Under the pieces are notes generated by a model that made no database searches, had not been told where the DNA came from, and saw nothing but the letters and a program-made list of their open reading frames with translations. Made by a program: the position numbers and the translations under genes. Shown piece after piece: positions 30,314 through 42,700 of a stretch of 64,000 nt of DNA. The stretch is from contig NC_065417.1 of NCBI RefSeq assembly GCF_024362695.1, positions 7,557,001 through 7,621,000 on the forward strand, in the 5' to 3' direction. Within the stretch, counting starts at the first letter, position 1. Every line of letters starts with the position of its first letter. Source of the DNA: Pectinophora gossypiella (Eukaryota > Arthropoda > Insecta > Lepidoptera > Gelechiidae).

Positions 30314-32340
30314 TATCAGATTACGTGAAAATCAATACAGTTAGACGTCTGCAGTATACACCGACAGACGCCAGAAAGACCTACGCAAACAGGACAATAC
30401 AATTAAACTATGTATTAAAAAACAGATACAAAATGTAAAGCCTATTTAATTAACACTCACTAACAACGTAAAACGGCACAACCAAGGAAGATCGTAAAAT
30501 TAACACATACGCCTTCCTTACAAATATAATACTGTGTAATGTACGATTAGACTTTTTGTCATCGCTTTGACAGATGACAGAGTCTGATACTCAGTGAGCA
30601 AGTGAGAGGAGTCTGCAATGTGTGTTACTGCAGTTTAACCACATTTTATCATAACATTTAATGAAGAAAGACATTTTTTGTCCAATTCCCTGAGCCAAAA
30701 ATAGCTAAATTCGCTTAAATAATGTATACGTCACAATATTATTTAAGACAAAACTATACTACTCTACATAAATACGAGATTCCAATAATCCAGTATCCAA
30801 ACCAGCAAACGAATGACATTACCTAAAAAACCACCATATTGTCAATGGTTTTTTGTTATGACGCATCATTTTCAGGCTTTTTGGCGGGAAACGGGAACGG
30901 GACAGTTGCTTTCTTCATTGAGTAATCTAAATAATGAATACGAAGTGGTGTTTTGTGGTTAATGATCGCATTAAGTTAGTCGGAAGACATTCGCGAGTGT
31001 TATTATATTGGAGTATTCAATAAACAAAGTGTATCTGCCTATTTTCGCTTCGTGTCAGGAAGCCGCTTCATAACTCAAAAGTCTATGCGGACTTTTGAGT
31101 TAATTCGTTTGGGGTTCGGAGTAGGAGTCTACTCCGAGGGTGGGGGCTTAGGTTTCATCATCATCACCTTTCATCATTTCATTAATCATCAAGAAAAAAA
31201 ATACGTCAGACATGGCTGTATGGGCATAGTTCCCTTTGCCTTACCCTTCGGGGAAAACCAAAACAAAAAAAAAAAAAAAAGCATCATTTTCATCCAACAT
31301 TGCTCATATTTGTGTTGTTTTGTATAAAAATATTGCGATTCTCTTGATTTACAAGTGTTGTACAAATGATGGTATGTTGTAAGTTCATTATATACTTCCT
31401 ACTCGTTGTCGGTATTTACTTACATTAGGTGATATAAGTACTTTGGGAATGGATCTAGTAAATTCGATTACAATTATTATTCTTCAGTTTTTAGGTAGTT
31501 AGAGCATTTGTTTAATTAAGTAATGACTGTTATTATGTTATGATGATCACTATTAACAATCATTAGCTAGAGCTACACGTAACCTCGTATGGTTTGTCCA
31601 AAATATAGTAAAAGTTAATCCCTCCCCGCCGCGAGGGCAGCCAGTGAGTGATTGAGTGTTTAGTGGCGTAGTTTTCGTACTCAAATACGTGTTTGTGTTG
31701 TTAATATGTTTTAAAAGACCCGCAAAATTAACAGTCCCCATAATAGTTTAGATAGTTTGACTTAACACAAATCTTGTGTGACTTGAAAATAGGCAAGTAA
31801 ACATATCAGTGTCAGTGGGTCAATACAAATATCAGTGGGGGTGGAAAAGGTGTATACCTCATAGATATCTAAATGTTATATTATAATTCATAATGACCAG
31901 GTGCTTATTTACCTAAACTTGAAAGTATGGAAGTGGCTTCTTAAAACAATTTATTTTGATTGATGATAAAAATCCTGGCATCTCATGGCTCACTCTCATT
32001 TGCTGTAATTTTTTTGATACAAGAGTAGTTTCCATATTAGCCAATCAGTGAACTGTTCTATTCAAATCTGTACTGTCCCAGTGCTGTCTCTATTTATTAT
32101 TGGTTCTTATCAATCCTGGTTTCACATATTTTGTCAATATAAAAGTGCTATCCAAAGTAGTCAACTAGTGAACTGTAAATAGGTAACGATCACTGAAAAT
32201 GATCCAAGAAGTTGTCATAATTTAACAATGTATGTATTTTAAAATACTCAAAAATATGCTTTTAATTTTTGTTTTCATTGATGCATTACCTAAGTTGAAA
32301 TTTTCTTAACACATGTCATTATCGTTTTGCAGAATAATCC
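30314..32340. other. divergent promoter region and 5' intron of OSER1
   Basis: The start codons of the thioesterase (30313, - strand) and OSER1 (32341, + strand) face away from each other. A probable OSER1 leader exon lies around 30930-31060, ending near the TCAG/G at 31058. A poly(A)-ended retroposon fragment lies at about 31060-31283. The rest to the acceptor TTTTGCAG at 32332 is AT-rich intron. Confidence 0.4.
31060..31283 (+). repeat. poly(A)-tailed retroposon fragment with 5' hairpin
   Basis: It starts with a perfect 12-bp hairpin (AACTCAAAAGTC, loop TATGCG, GACTTTTGAGTT) at 31072-31101. It continues through TCATCATCATCACCTTTCAT and GACATGGCTGTATGGGCATA, and ends in a run of 16 A at 31265-31280. 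The poly(A) end indicates LINE-mediated retroposition. Confidence 0.55.
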
Positions 32341-32973
32341 ATGATGGCCAAGGATGATATTACACTAGGAGAGGAGATGGGAAAACTGGAGATAGAACCT
32401 GTAAAACTAAAAATCATCAAAGAAGAAAATCCATTTACACCTCTGTCGCTCCAAAAAAGAAATGTATTTACAAGAACTCTCCACCAAAACTTGAAATGTT
32501 CTTGTCTTATACAGAAAAGGAATAAAAACTTAAGTATATGTAAAAAGAAACAAAATAAAATTCTCAAAGAGCCTGTCTTGAAGTTACTGCAAGTAAACGG
32601 CCAAAACTGTAGTGTAAGTGAAGATTGTTATCACATGTGTAAAAAGATATCAAGACTACCAGTTAAAAGTTCCGATAGCTTGAGTGTATGTGCACTTGTT
32701 GATAATTGCAACCAGCTAAGGATATCTTCAGGCGGCAATGAGGAACCTCCAGCAAGTGTAGAACAAAATGAAAGTCAGTGGTGGAAAAGTAATGTAACAA
32801 ATGCTCGACAAACAAAAGACACAATCTCAGGGATGACTCAGGCTGGCTCCTGTTCACAACAAGCTTTGAACCCACCCTGTGATGTCACAATTGATGAGCT
32901 AGCTAGCTACTTTGAAACATTGGTTCATATTCCCAAAAAGATGTCATCAATGGCTGAAATGATGTACATTTAA
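32341..32973 (+). CDS. OSER1: OSER1-like protein (oxidative stress-responsive serine-rich protein 1)
   Basis: This single-exon frame of 210 residues is preceded by an acceptor (GTTTTGCAG) nine bases before the ATG, so the 5' UTR is spliced. The C-terminus CDVTIDELASYFETLVHIPK followed by KMSSMAEMMYI is the signature of OSER1 (C20orf111), which ends in near-identical wording in vertebrates. The middle part is Lys/Ser/Cys-rich with low complexity, as in the family. OSER1 is a nuclear or cytoplasmic protein without a known enzymatic domain, induced by oxidative stress downstream of FOXO. It pairs head to head with the thioesterase. The 3' UTR runs to about 33300-33400. The family call rests mainly on the C-terminal 30 residues, and they match very well. 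Confidence 0.88.
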   Translation: MMAKDDITLGEEMGKLEIEPVKLKIIKEENPFTPLSLQKRNVFTRTLHQNLKCSCLIQKRNKNLSICKKKQNKILKEPVLKLLQVNGQNCSVSEDCYHMCKKISRLPVKSSDSLSVCALVDNCNQLRISSGGNEEPPASVEQNESQWWKSNVTNARQTKDTISGMTQAGSCSQQALNPPCDVTIDELASYFETLVHIPKKMSSMAEMMYI

Positions 32974-34308
32974 AAACATTTTTGAATATTTATATGAGAA
33001 GTGGTCCAACACATAAGTAAAAGTGTGTAATAATAGTCAATGACTGCAACTATGTGATGGTACTTGCAAACTGCTGAGTGACTGAGCGGGAAAAATGCAC
33101 AGACCTGTTTTGAATGATATAATTATAGCATAATCAGTTATCAAAGTGTTAACTAGGAAATGAATCATTTCTAAGTGTAATTATTAATTTCTTACTGTTA
33201 TTTTGTAATCTTTAATGTGTACACATATCTAAACTGGGCATAAATGTAATTTTACTAATTACTATTATTTCTTTGATGGGCCATGAGTCAAATATTTTAA
33301 ATGAATAGTAGAATTTAGATAGGAACAATGTAAATTAATGTTTCATTAAATTTTATCGGTATTGTGATTATTTTTGTGTTTGTCTTTATCATTTTGCATG
33401 GTTTTAACATTGCTTCATTCATGTGCATAGCAACCCTGTAAGTAATTAGGAGCATATAAGTTATAATATTCAAAAGAATATCATGAAAAGAAATTATAGC
33501 AAAAGTGAATGTAAAATATCGAAATTAAAAAGCGTGTGTCGCATCAAAGCAAGGTGCTCAACATGCTAGATTTACATGAAAGAAAGGCTCATTTATTTGA
33601 CCAAGGTGGCCAGCAGTACCAGCTCCAAAGTCACCAGTGGTTATGGCGCTCGCTAAAGACTGGAAATGTACGTAGTTCAAGGTCCCAAGGTAAGTATTCT
33701 GACAGGCAAAAGCAGTATAAAAGTGAAGTATTGAAAACAGCGTAATTAGGTATTTCGATTCATCAGAAACTGCGCATGCCGCTGCGCTGCTGCTCTTGGT
33801 TAATTAGATGTTACCTGTTTGTGTAAGAATGACGACGCTACTCCACCGGATCTGGGCAGTACATGGACTCTATTTGCTTTATTGTAGGTAGGGGAGGTAT
33901 TTGGGCTAGTAAACATTATTCTTTAATGATTAAAGACCACCGTTTAACATAACACGAGATATCCAGACTGCCAGAGCCAAGACCATCCGTTATCGACAGT
34001 TGTGCGTACCTTCGAAGCACGGAAAGAACTCAATAAACAATCTCCACTGGATTACGTGCTAAAAGCTTAAGATCAATAAAACCTTCTTTCATTTCATTTA
34101 GATACTAAAACCTGTCTTGTGTATTCAATATCCTATGGTTGGTCTGTGGTACTATTACAGTGACAGTTATTTTTGGTCGTAATGTATGTATTATAGTCAA
34201 AATGAGGTGGTCGTTTACTTCGTACCAAGTTAATACTTGTGCTTACGTCTTGTACAGTTTTCTTCTGTTATAAATAATTAATGTTGTAAATATCCGAGAA
34301 TTGTAAAA
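32974..34308. other. OSER1 3' UTR and spacer
   Basis: AT-rich sequence. A 69-codon frame at 33536-33745 begins without an ATG and shows no protein character. SINE-like wording (GTACCTTCGAAGCACGGAAA) occurs at about 33890-34030. The last 250 bp before 34309 should contain the promoter of the small membrane-protein gene. Confidence 0.4.
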
Positions 34309-35545
34309 ATGCATTATATTATTGGTAACTGTTGGCGTGGAATATTTTTAGACGCGTATAGGTACTCCACAAATTACCTCGTCTTTACGGTTACCTTAAT
34401 TGTGGCGTCTCTTTTGTGTTTGATGATTTACGAAAAACCTCAGTTTTATAAGGTAAATTAAGTTTTGATTTTGCATATAGTAAGCGCAATATGATTAGAA
34501 CACATTAATTTTTGCGCTCACTGTTCAGTCTTTCAGTAAAAGTTCGTACGTAATTACATTACGTGCTTATACTCGTACGCGTTCTCCTAATATTAGAGGC
34601 CTACTAAATAGAACTAAAAATGGTAGTACTTATCTAATAAAACAAATACTTAGCCACCTATACCAAACAGTCTCGGTGATTGTAATCTGTGGTCTGGGGT
34701 TCGAACCCGGCAGCGGGACTTTCACAAATCAACTTTTGGGGAAGACCTAATTATAGTACCTATAATCCATATGGGCGTAACTCATGTTAGTCAATCTAAA
34801 CAAACCAACTGAGTGTGGCAAACATCAACACAAAGATGGTGACTAGGACGTCACCACAAACAAGCTTGTGTTTTTGCACAAGATTTCCTTTTAGATAAAG
34901 AGCCTGTATAACTCATACGGAGAGGGTATGGTACGTACTCTACAAAGCTTTCTTCCAGGGAAGATTTGCTTTTATAACATAGAGAAGAAATAAAAAGATA
35001 TTTTAGTAAAAATATCAGCTAGTATGAGGAAATATACACACACACCATAGTCTCTGTTACGTGGTTTGTGTATGCGACACTCGTGTGGTTGAGGGTATCG
35101 CTCCGGTCGTCACGTCTTGTTTCGTTTGGCGCCACTTCGCTTTATCTCGAGTAGCAAGCTTGCTGCTTGACAAAGCTCACACACCGCGCTCCAGACTATC
35201 ACAAAACGTGTGATATTGTTGTAAATTCAAGGACCGTGGATTGGGCTCTGCCCCGAAGTTAGGAACCGAAGGACATCCTGCCAGCTTCATACATTTTCGG
35301 CCATATGTTAAAGTCAAATTTACGAACCGATACTACGTGACACTTATACGTATATTTTTAGTACTTTGTTCTTGTTTCAGTTTATATTCAAAAGAAGTAA
35401 ACATTCTATATTAAGTGCCAGGCCAAGTGACGCGACTGTCGACGATAACGAAATACAAAGTATGTTGAGTATATCAAATGCAAGTATTCAGAAATTTGAA
35501 ATGTCAAAAGAAGAACTCGCTTACAACTTAGAGACCAGCAAATAA
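34309..35545 (+). CDS. small single-pass membrane protein, 102 residues (2 exons), unrecognised
   Basis: Exon 1 is 34309-34452 and exon 2 is 35381-35545. Both exons are phase 0, with donor AAG|GTAAAT and acceptor CTTGTTTCAG, totalling 102 codons plus TAA. The start context AAAAATG is good. Exon 1 encodes MHYIIGNCWRGIFLDAYRYS followed by a clear transmembrane helix (NYLVFTVTLIVASLLCLMIY, about 22-41) and a tyrosine-rich junction. Exon 2 encodes a basic stretch (KFIFKRSKHS) and then a polar acidic tail (DATVDDNEIQSMLSISNASI). The positive residues just after the helix suggest a cytoplasmic C-terminus. The intron contains a tRNA-like SINE. The gene is tail to tail with UBALD. I do not recognise the family. 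The coding call rests on splice signals plus frame and a coherent membrane-protein pattern, and expression is not shown. Confidence 0.65.
34660..34870 (+). repeat. tRNA-derived SINE fragment
   Basis: The B-box-like GGGGTTCGAACCCGGCAGCG, followed by GGGACTTTCACAAATCAACT and ending near GTGTGGCAAACATCAACAC, resembles the head of the SINE at 45800-46195. It lies in the intron of the small membrane-protein gene. Confidence 0.6.
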
Positions 35546-36683
35546 AACTCATAATTGTATGACTTATTACATTTTATTTATGCTGTACAAATTTATTTCA
35601 TTACTTAGTTGATGCAAATGATGTAATCAAACGCTTAACTTCATGTATTTAACTAGATTATCATGAAAATGAAGTGACAGGTACTTTTTATATACAACTT
35701 TAACAATTATAAATAGCTATAGGAAGTTTCTACTTTAAAATCTGATACATTTATTTATCCATAAATGTAAAGATAAATTTTGAATTTCCTAATTTGTCAT
35801 AAAATCATCTTGAGCATGGCTATTTCGTAAGAAATTATTTCTTAGAATCCTTAAACAATAATACAAGCATAATTTCATAACATTAATCACTTAAGTCAGT
35901 ATAACAAAACGTTTGTTAAAGTTAGCAATATAATTACAAATCAATGTGTGAATCTTTCACTTCAGTCATCTATGTTGTACCTACAAACATACATCTATTA
36001 CAAATATATTATGATGACGTTTCTATGAAACGATTTAGAAATTAATGATTGTGCAATAAGCTGTACAGATATACTTAAAATTGCATGGTAGGTGTCTGTC
36101 ATACCTTCACAAATATAACTCGGTGAAAAGAATGAGTATTACATAATGTAACAGAATTGTGGATTTGTTCAAATAAACTTTGATTACAAATAATATTGTC
36201 TTTTATGAAAATAGTGATCAATTACTCTACTAACACGATCACAAAAACCAGCTTTTGTTCATGGTGAAAAATTAAACAATGGTATCTAGAAAAGTATGAG
36301 GGTATAACATCTATCAAATTGTAAAAATAACATTGATTTCAATCATTTTCACCTAATATATCTCATGAATGATTCCATTACTTCTTACTGATACCAAAAA
36401 ACTAGAATCACAGCATAAATTTTGATTCATCACCGAAATGTAACACAGTTCATAGGTGATATTGTGCAAAATTGCTGAAACCACTGTATATATAAATAGA
36501 TACAATATTTTATATTATTAAATTTAACATGATTGACTACAGCACCCCGAATATTGTCCAGCAAATCGACGCGCTGCAGGGGTGTTCATAAAGTAATATA
36601 CATTCCCATACACAATTCCACAGCTCACATTGCGCACCATTAGAAAAATAAATTATAGATGCTACTAAACTAATTTCTTCAAT
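35546..36683. other. converging 3' UTRs, gene-free
   Basis: This AT-rich 1.1-kb stretch lies between the stop codons of the + strand membrane protein and the - strand UBALD gene. AATAAA overlaps the first stop (35542-35547). The segment 36535-36600 is less AT-rich and, on the - strand, has an acceptor-like CCCCTGCAG near 36580, discussed as a possible alternative UBALD 3' exon. Confidence 0.4.
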
Positions 36684-39294
36684 TTATCTGGGCATGTGTT
36701 CACTGCACATCTGTAACAAAGTATAAAACCTATTTATTAACATATTCAGTAAATAATTCAAAGGATTGGATCTGTTCTGTAGATATCTGCTCAGTTTAAA
36801 GTAAAAATAAGTTTGAGAGGTGCTTACTGCAGTTGAGCAGGAAAGCGGTGAATAGTTCGTCTGCGAGTTTGGAGAGCCAGCGAAGGCGTTCATCTGCACT
36901 TGTGGGGGCGGCGGCGGGGGCGGGTGCGTGGCGAGCGGCGACACGGGCGGCACGGCCGGGCCGCCGCCGCCGCCTGCAGTGCTCGGGCTGCCCGTCGTCG
37001 ACAGGCGCGAGAACGCCGCCAGCGCGTCGGGGAAGTTTGGCGGCGTCGCCGGAGTGTTGCACGGTGTCATTAATTGCTACAAAATTCAATTTTATATTAA
37101 CATTCATTATTTTTATTTACATGTACTTCGAAGAATAAAGCTCTTTTTTATATAAATTATAGAGCCCGAAGTACTTTAAAATTTAAACCCCAACTATCTT
37201 ATTTAATATCTGGAAATTTTGGTCTTAGGTTGATATAATTATTTATAATATTCCTTATTATCTTATTATTGATGAAATATTAATATATAACATATTATTG
37301 GTACTAACTAATAAACAACTTAAAAAAGTAATATTTTTTGGGAGTAATATTGCATTGGTGAAGATAGGACTACCGGACTATCACTTAAATACAGCAACAC
37401 AGGCTTCCAGGATTGGCGATGATGTTATAAATTATAAATAATTGTAGGAATATTTCACTTTGTATGATATTAAGCTTTGAGACTGTACCTGACGATAGTG
37501 TGGTGCAGCTATGCCATTAGCTCCAGATGGTAAGGCTACTTCTTGGAAAAATATTGAAAGTGCGGTCTGGAAATTAAAATATAATATCACATTAGGATGT
37601 GCCTACTATTATTATTATTATATTTGTTTATGTACACTAGCAGCTCAGAGCTGATGCGTGTACTTCACTGCACTTGTTTTTAAGATTGTTATTTTCTATT
37701 ATCAATGTTCATGTGGTAAATGTCTAGTCTGTGTTTAAATATGTTAGTCAGACAGCTCTAAAAATTTGTGGATTATGAGTAAAGATGCGCCGAAAAGTGA
37801 TTTAAGTGAATTTTCAGTCAAACTATTGGGTTCTGTCTAATATTATATACCTAGGTATCTAAATCCTTTTTTTTATTACAAAAATATGTTTGCTGATAAA
37901 GTTGAAATTTTAACTGAGCAGTTTTCTGAAGATAGATACAAAAGTTTTTTTTTAATACTTATAAGATATGTTTATTTCACAATACTTTATCGTATTGCAA
38001 AGTTTCATTTCAAGAATAAATGTCCACTACCTTCCTTCCTACACTACACAGCTACACTATAAAGTAGTACAAAATATTGTTCAGGTTAGTTAACCTTAAA
38101 ATTATCATACATATATTGTTGATATTAGTAAAAAAAAATTGTATCCTATTTTCTTATAAAGAAATAAAATATTTGACTGAATACAAATATTCAGTTTTCA
38201 TGCCGAATATGACAAATACCAAACAAATATTTGGCACATCTCTACTTACAATGAATGCATGAAAGAGATAGGTAGCTAGATTTAGAAATGTAACAAAATA
38301 AATAAGTTTATATCTACCAGTCTTCACTATTTATAATAATGACTAACAAGAAAACTATTATAGGTTATTCTTGTTGTGTAAATTAATGTCTCCTATTGAC
38401 AATAGAAATAAAATCTACCAGTGTAGGCATATCAATTAAATTACTTTAATTCAAACAAATAAGTAATTTGCATACTAAAGCAAGAATTTCCATGTTTACA
38501 TGCACACTTGCATGACACTTACATGTTTGTTGATTATGTTATTTGTCTAAATATAGATGAGGTAACCTAATTTTGCAGCTACAAGTTACAATCACAATTT
38601 CATTAGGTACATAAATGGTTCATCCTTCTTACAAATATTTTTATTCTCATACATTCCTGGCAATGACATCAGAATGCCTCATCAATTAATTATTACAGGT
38701 GTACCTCTATCCCATAGGTCAAATAATAAAACTTAATTAGATGAGTGCCTAGTATAAAAATATTATTCGAAAAGTGCGTATAAAGTAAAAATAACTGTGA
38801 AAAATCATCAAAATGTCATTCAAAACATTAAAATGACTGGGTAGGTTAATTGTTGTGATTATTATTATCATGTAAGTAGTGTAGTTAAATGTGTAGCATG
38901 GAATACTGCGTGTTATTCTCTTCGATAGAAAAATGTCCGGTGTAGACACATTGTAATCTTTGCGAGGTAAATAAATAATAATAAAGTTTCACGAGATTTG
39001 CTTTGATCTGTTGAATAAGTACATATACTTTTGTCTCATGTGATGATTCGCAAGTCTTTTGAGATAGAAAGAGACACGAGGATATTACGTATACCTATAT
39101 CGCGAGCCAAGGCTATTGCAAAACACAAAATATGTAGCAGCCATTTCATGATTACTGTTTGTTTACATATAATGGAAATTTACCTCAAATTGCCAATGAG
39201 CGGCTTGAAGTAACTGTTTTGCTTGTTCTCGTGCACATCCTGCCGCTAATACAAATTGATTTATCATTACTTGTTCGCGTAAAGCTGAATCCAT
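36684..39294 (-). CDS. UBALD: UBA-like domain-containing protein (UBALD/FAM100 family), 3 exons
   Basis: Exons on the - strand: 39294-39184, 37566-37489 and 37076-36684, all phase 0, totalling 193 codons plus stop. Residues 1-50 are the UBA-like fold: REQVMINQFVLAAGCAREQA, KQLLQAAHWQFETALSIFFQ, nearly identical to vertebrate UBALD1/2. After a linker comes the second family block, MTPCNTPATPPNFPDALAAF, then a Gly- and Pro-rich low-complexity region (THPPPPPPPQV). The function is unknown; the UBA-like fold suggests protein or ubiquitin binding. The C-terminus is uncertain. A good donor (GCA|GTAAGC at 36828) would remove the last 45 or so unconserved residues and splice to a downstream exon. The gene is head to head with NHE8. 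Confidence 0.88.
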
Positions 39295-39761
39295 TGTACT
39301 AAATTCTTTTTCACTACAAAAATAAAGTCCACCGACTGAGCAAGAAATAGCAGTCGAATGATAGAATGTGACACAAAAACACAAGTGTAAATTATCAAAG
39401 AGCGCTAGTGAAGTCGTATTTACTGTAAGAGTAAAAGAGAGATCCGATTGTTTCACAAGTTCGCCGACAACGATTTATTTTTGGTCAACAAATACGCTGG
39501 GTTGTTATCAGAAATTAGAAAAACGACAGATGTGTTTCGTTACACGCATTATTTTTCTGTTGAGTTGTGTAAGTATCTCTATTATATTTGATGCTAAGTG
39601 CTGCTGATCCAGAGTTAAGTAATTTGCGTAGAGAATATCGAATTAATAAAAAAAATAATTGTCACTGTCAGTTGTCAAAATCATATTATCAGTGTGAAAA
39701 CGACGACGACGACGAAAACTTTTCCAGAAAACCTAATAAAATTCTCATATAAAACATCAAA
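39295..39761. promoter_or_regulatory. divergent promoter region of UBALD and NHE8
   Basis: Only 467 bp separate the two start codons, so both promoters and 5' leaders must fit here. The CGACGACGACGACG run at 39701-39714 lies in the NHE8 leader. No TATA box was confidently placed. Confidence 0.5.
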
Positions 39762-42700
39762 ATGTTAGGAGTGATTAGAAAAGAAGTTTTATGGATTGGT
39801 TTAATTTGTTTTCTGACTTTAACATACAGTCAACGGCTTGGGGCTATAAAGAATCCAAATACAAACATTGATCAAGATGGAAATGAACATGAATTATCAA
39901 GGATTAAGAGAATGAGCCTGCAGAATGTTTCAAGTACCAGTGAAGCTAGTGTTAGTAATGATGTGAGCAATTCTTCAAGTTCCACTGGTTCTACCAGTTC
40001 CACTAGTGAGAATCCCAATATTAATGTCTATGAAATAGGCGCCTCCAATTCCTCGATACTTTCCATAACGTCATCGAACGGCTCGGCAACATCTCTAAAT
40101 GGATCTGTACCTAGCCCTTCAGATGGAGCACCTTTGCCTGAAAAAAGCTCAGCTGAGGATGAACACAACAGTTCCATGGCCATATTTTTTGTCTTGTGTA
40201 TCCTTGCTTTAGGTATTCTTTTGATTCATTTGATGTTGCAAACAGGATTTTCATATTTACCTGAGAGTATTGTTATTGTTTTCCTCGGAGCCCTAATTGG
40301 TATGTTAATCAACTTGTTATCTATTCGTAATATAGCAAATTGGAGGAAAGAGGAAGCATTTTCTCCTACTGCATTCTTTTTAGTGCTTCTACCACCTATA
40401 ATATTTGAGTCAGGCTATAATCTTCACAAAGGCAATTTTTTTCAAAATATTGGCTCAATACTTTTGTTTGCCATAGTGGGTACTGCTATATCGGCATTTG
40501 TCATTGGAGCTGGAATATATTTACTTGGTTTGGCTCAGGTTGTATATAAGTTGAGTTTTGTTGAATCCTTTGCCTTTGGATCTCTGATATCAGCTGTTGA
40601 TCCAGTGGCCACTGTCGCCATTTTCCACGCTTTGGATGTAGATCCTGTATTGAACATGTTGGTGTTTGGTGAAAGTATTCTCAATGATGCAGTAGCCATT
40701 GTTCTTACAACAGCAGTGCTGGATTCCAACGGTCCTGATATGTCTACCAGTGAGGCCATCCTGTCTGCTATCAATCGATTCTGGCTAATGTTCTTTGCAT
40801 CAGCTGGTATAGGGGTGCTTTTTGCTCTTGTCAGTGCTCTTCTTCTCAAACATGTTGACCTCCGCAAGAATCCCTCTCTTGAGTTTGGTATGATGCTGGT
40901 GTTTACATATGCCCCATATGTGCTAGCTGAAGGCATTCATTTATCAGGTATGTTGGTATCTATTACAAAAAACATAGATATTATTAAGTATATTATATAC
41001 TTATTTCTCATGTTTATTTCTTACAGAAATTGGTTGGTGTTTACAATAATTTGATGGTTTTCAGGCATTATGGCAATATTATTCTGTGGAATAGTGATGT
41101 CGCACTACACACATTTCAATCTATCTACAGTAACCCAGGTTACTATGCAGCAGACTATGAGAACTCTGGCATTTATAGCTGAAACATGTGTTTTTGCTTA
41201 CCTTGGCCTGGCTCTATTTAGGTAAGACATGCTAGATTTGTTATAATAACAGACTTACTGTCTGTCAGACAAATGCCAATATAATCTAAGGTTTAGAAAT
41301 GTATTATACATAAGTGATTTGTTTTATGTTATTATGAATGTACATTTTACTGCCAAACATTCTGTAAAATCTATAAAAGGTATAATAGACATGTTTTTGA
41401 CTACTTCCAGTTTCCATCACCGAGCTGAGCCTGCCCTGGTGGTATGGAGTATAGTCCTGTGCCTGCTAGGCAGAGCTGCAAACATATTCCCACTGGCTTT
41501 GCTCTGCAATAAGTTCAGGGAGCATAAGATTACTAAGAAGATGATGTTTATCATGTGGTTTAGTGGTATGTTCCAATCTTCTTCTTCTATTGTGTGGGTT
41601 GTGAGATTGATTACCAATCTCACAACCCTGGTGTCACAGTTACTATTGAGCCGCCATGACTCATGTAACAACTAAGTACATATTTCAGTAAGTAACCGGG
41701 ACCAACGGCTCACCATGCCTTCTGAAGCACGGATTGTCTTACTTTCGGACAATCAGGTGATCAGCCTATAATGTCCTAACCAAACTAAGGGTTACAAAGT
41801 AATTTTTGTGATAAATCCCCACTGGGATTCGAACCCAGGATCTCCGGATTGTGAAACAAACACTCAACCATTGGAGGCCATATGTTGCAATGTTGACTAT
41901 ACAATAGAATTTTGTATAAAATAAGTAAATAAATTATAAGCTCTAATATCTAAAAATTACTTTATCAATGTTTCGTCTAACTAAATACCAATAATACCTA
42001 CTTTACAATACCACATACTTTAATGACTAATGACTCAACATAGACCTTGAAATAGCTATACTTTTTTTACGAGAGTTAAAATTACCAGCCGTAACTTGTT
42101 TATATTTGTCATACTTCAAACTATGCTTGTACTGTAATCAGCAATGTGAAAGTAAATTCCCTTGAACTAGTTTGACTGTAAGCAAAAGTGCATGCAGTTT
42201 AATTAGTTGATTATATCATGCAAGAACTGCTTGACATGAAGTAATGGGGATTTGTTTGATCAAGGAAAATAATAACTTATATTTAACATAACATCACGCC
42301 TGTATCTCCAAAGGGGTAGCCAGAGGTAGTGAGGTGAGGTGGGGATCCCCACCTCACCCTCATGGCATTAGGATCACCCTCTATTACATTAGATAGACGT
42401 AGCTGGCCTGGAGTGGGTGTATATTGTATATACTATACAACTCTGCCCTGCCCTTTGAGGACACAGGCGTCATTATACGTGTTATAATATTAGAGAGGTT
42501 TATCTTTGAATCATTATTTATTTTAATATGCTTTGCTTATGATAATTGCAGGATTAAGAGGTGCCATATCTTACGCGTTATCACTTCATCTCGGGTTTTC
42601 GAACGAGACTCGACACGTGATTATAACTACTACACTTATCATCGTCCTGTTTACTACACTCTTCTTCGGTGGATCAACTATGCCGCTACTTAAGTTCTTA

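Noticed and set aside
33536..33745. 69-codon frame downstream of OSER1
   Set aside because: It has no ATG start, no conserved motif and no splice context. It is likely chance.
36796..37155. Frames of 75-103 codons on both strands over UBALD exon 3
   Set aside because: They are shadows of the GC-rich Gly/Pro coding region of UBALD.
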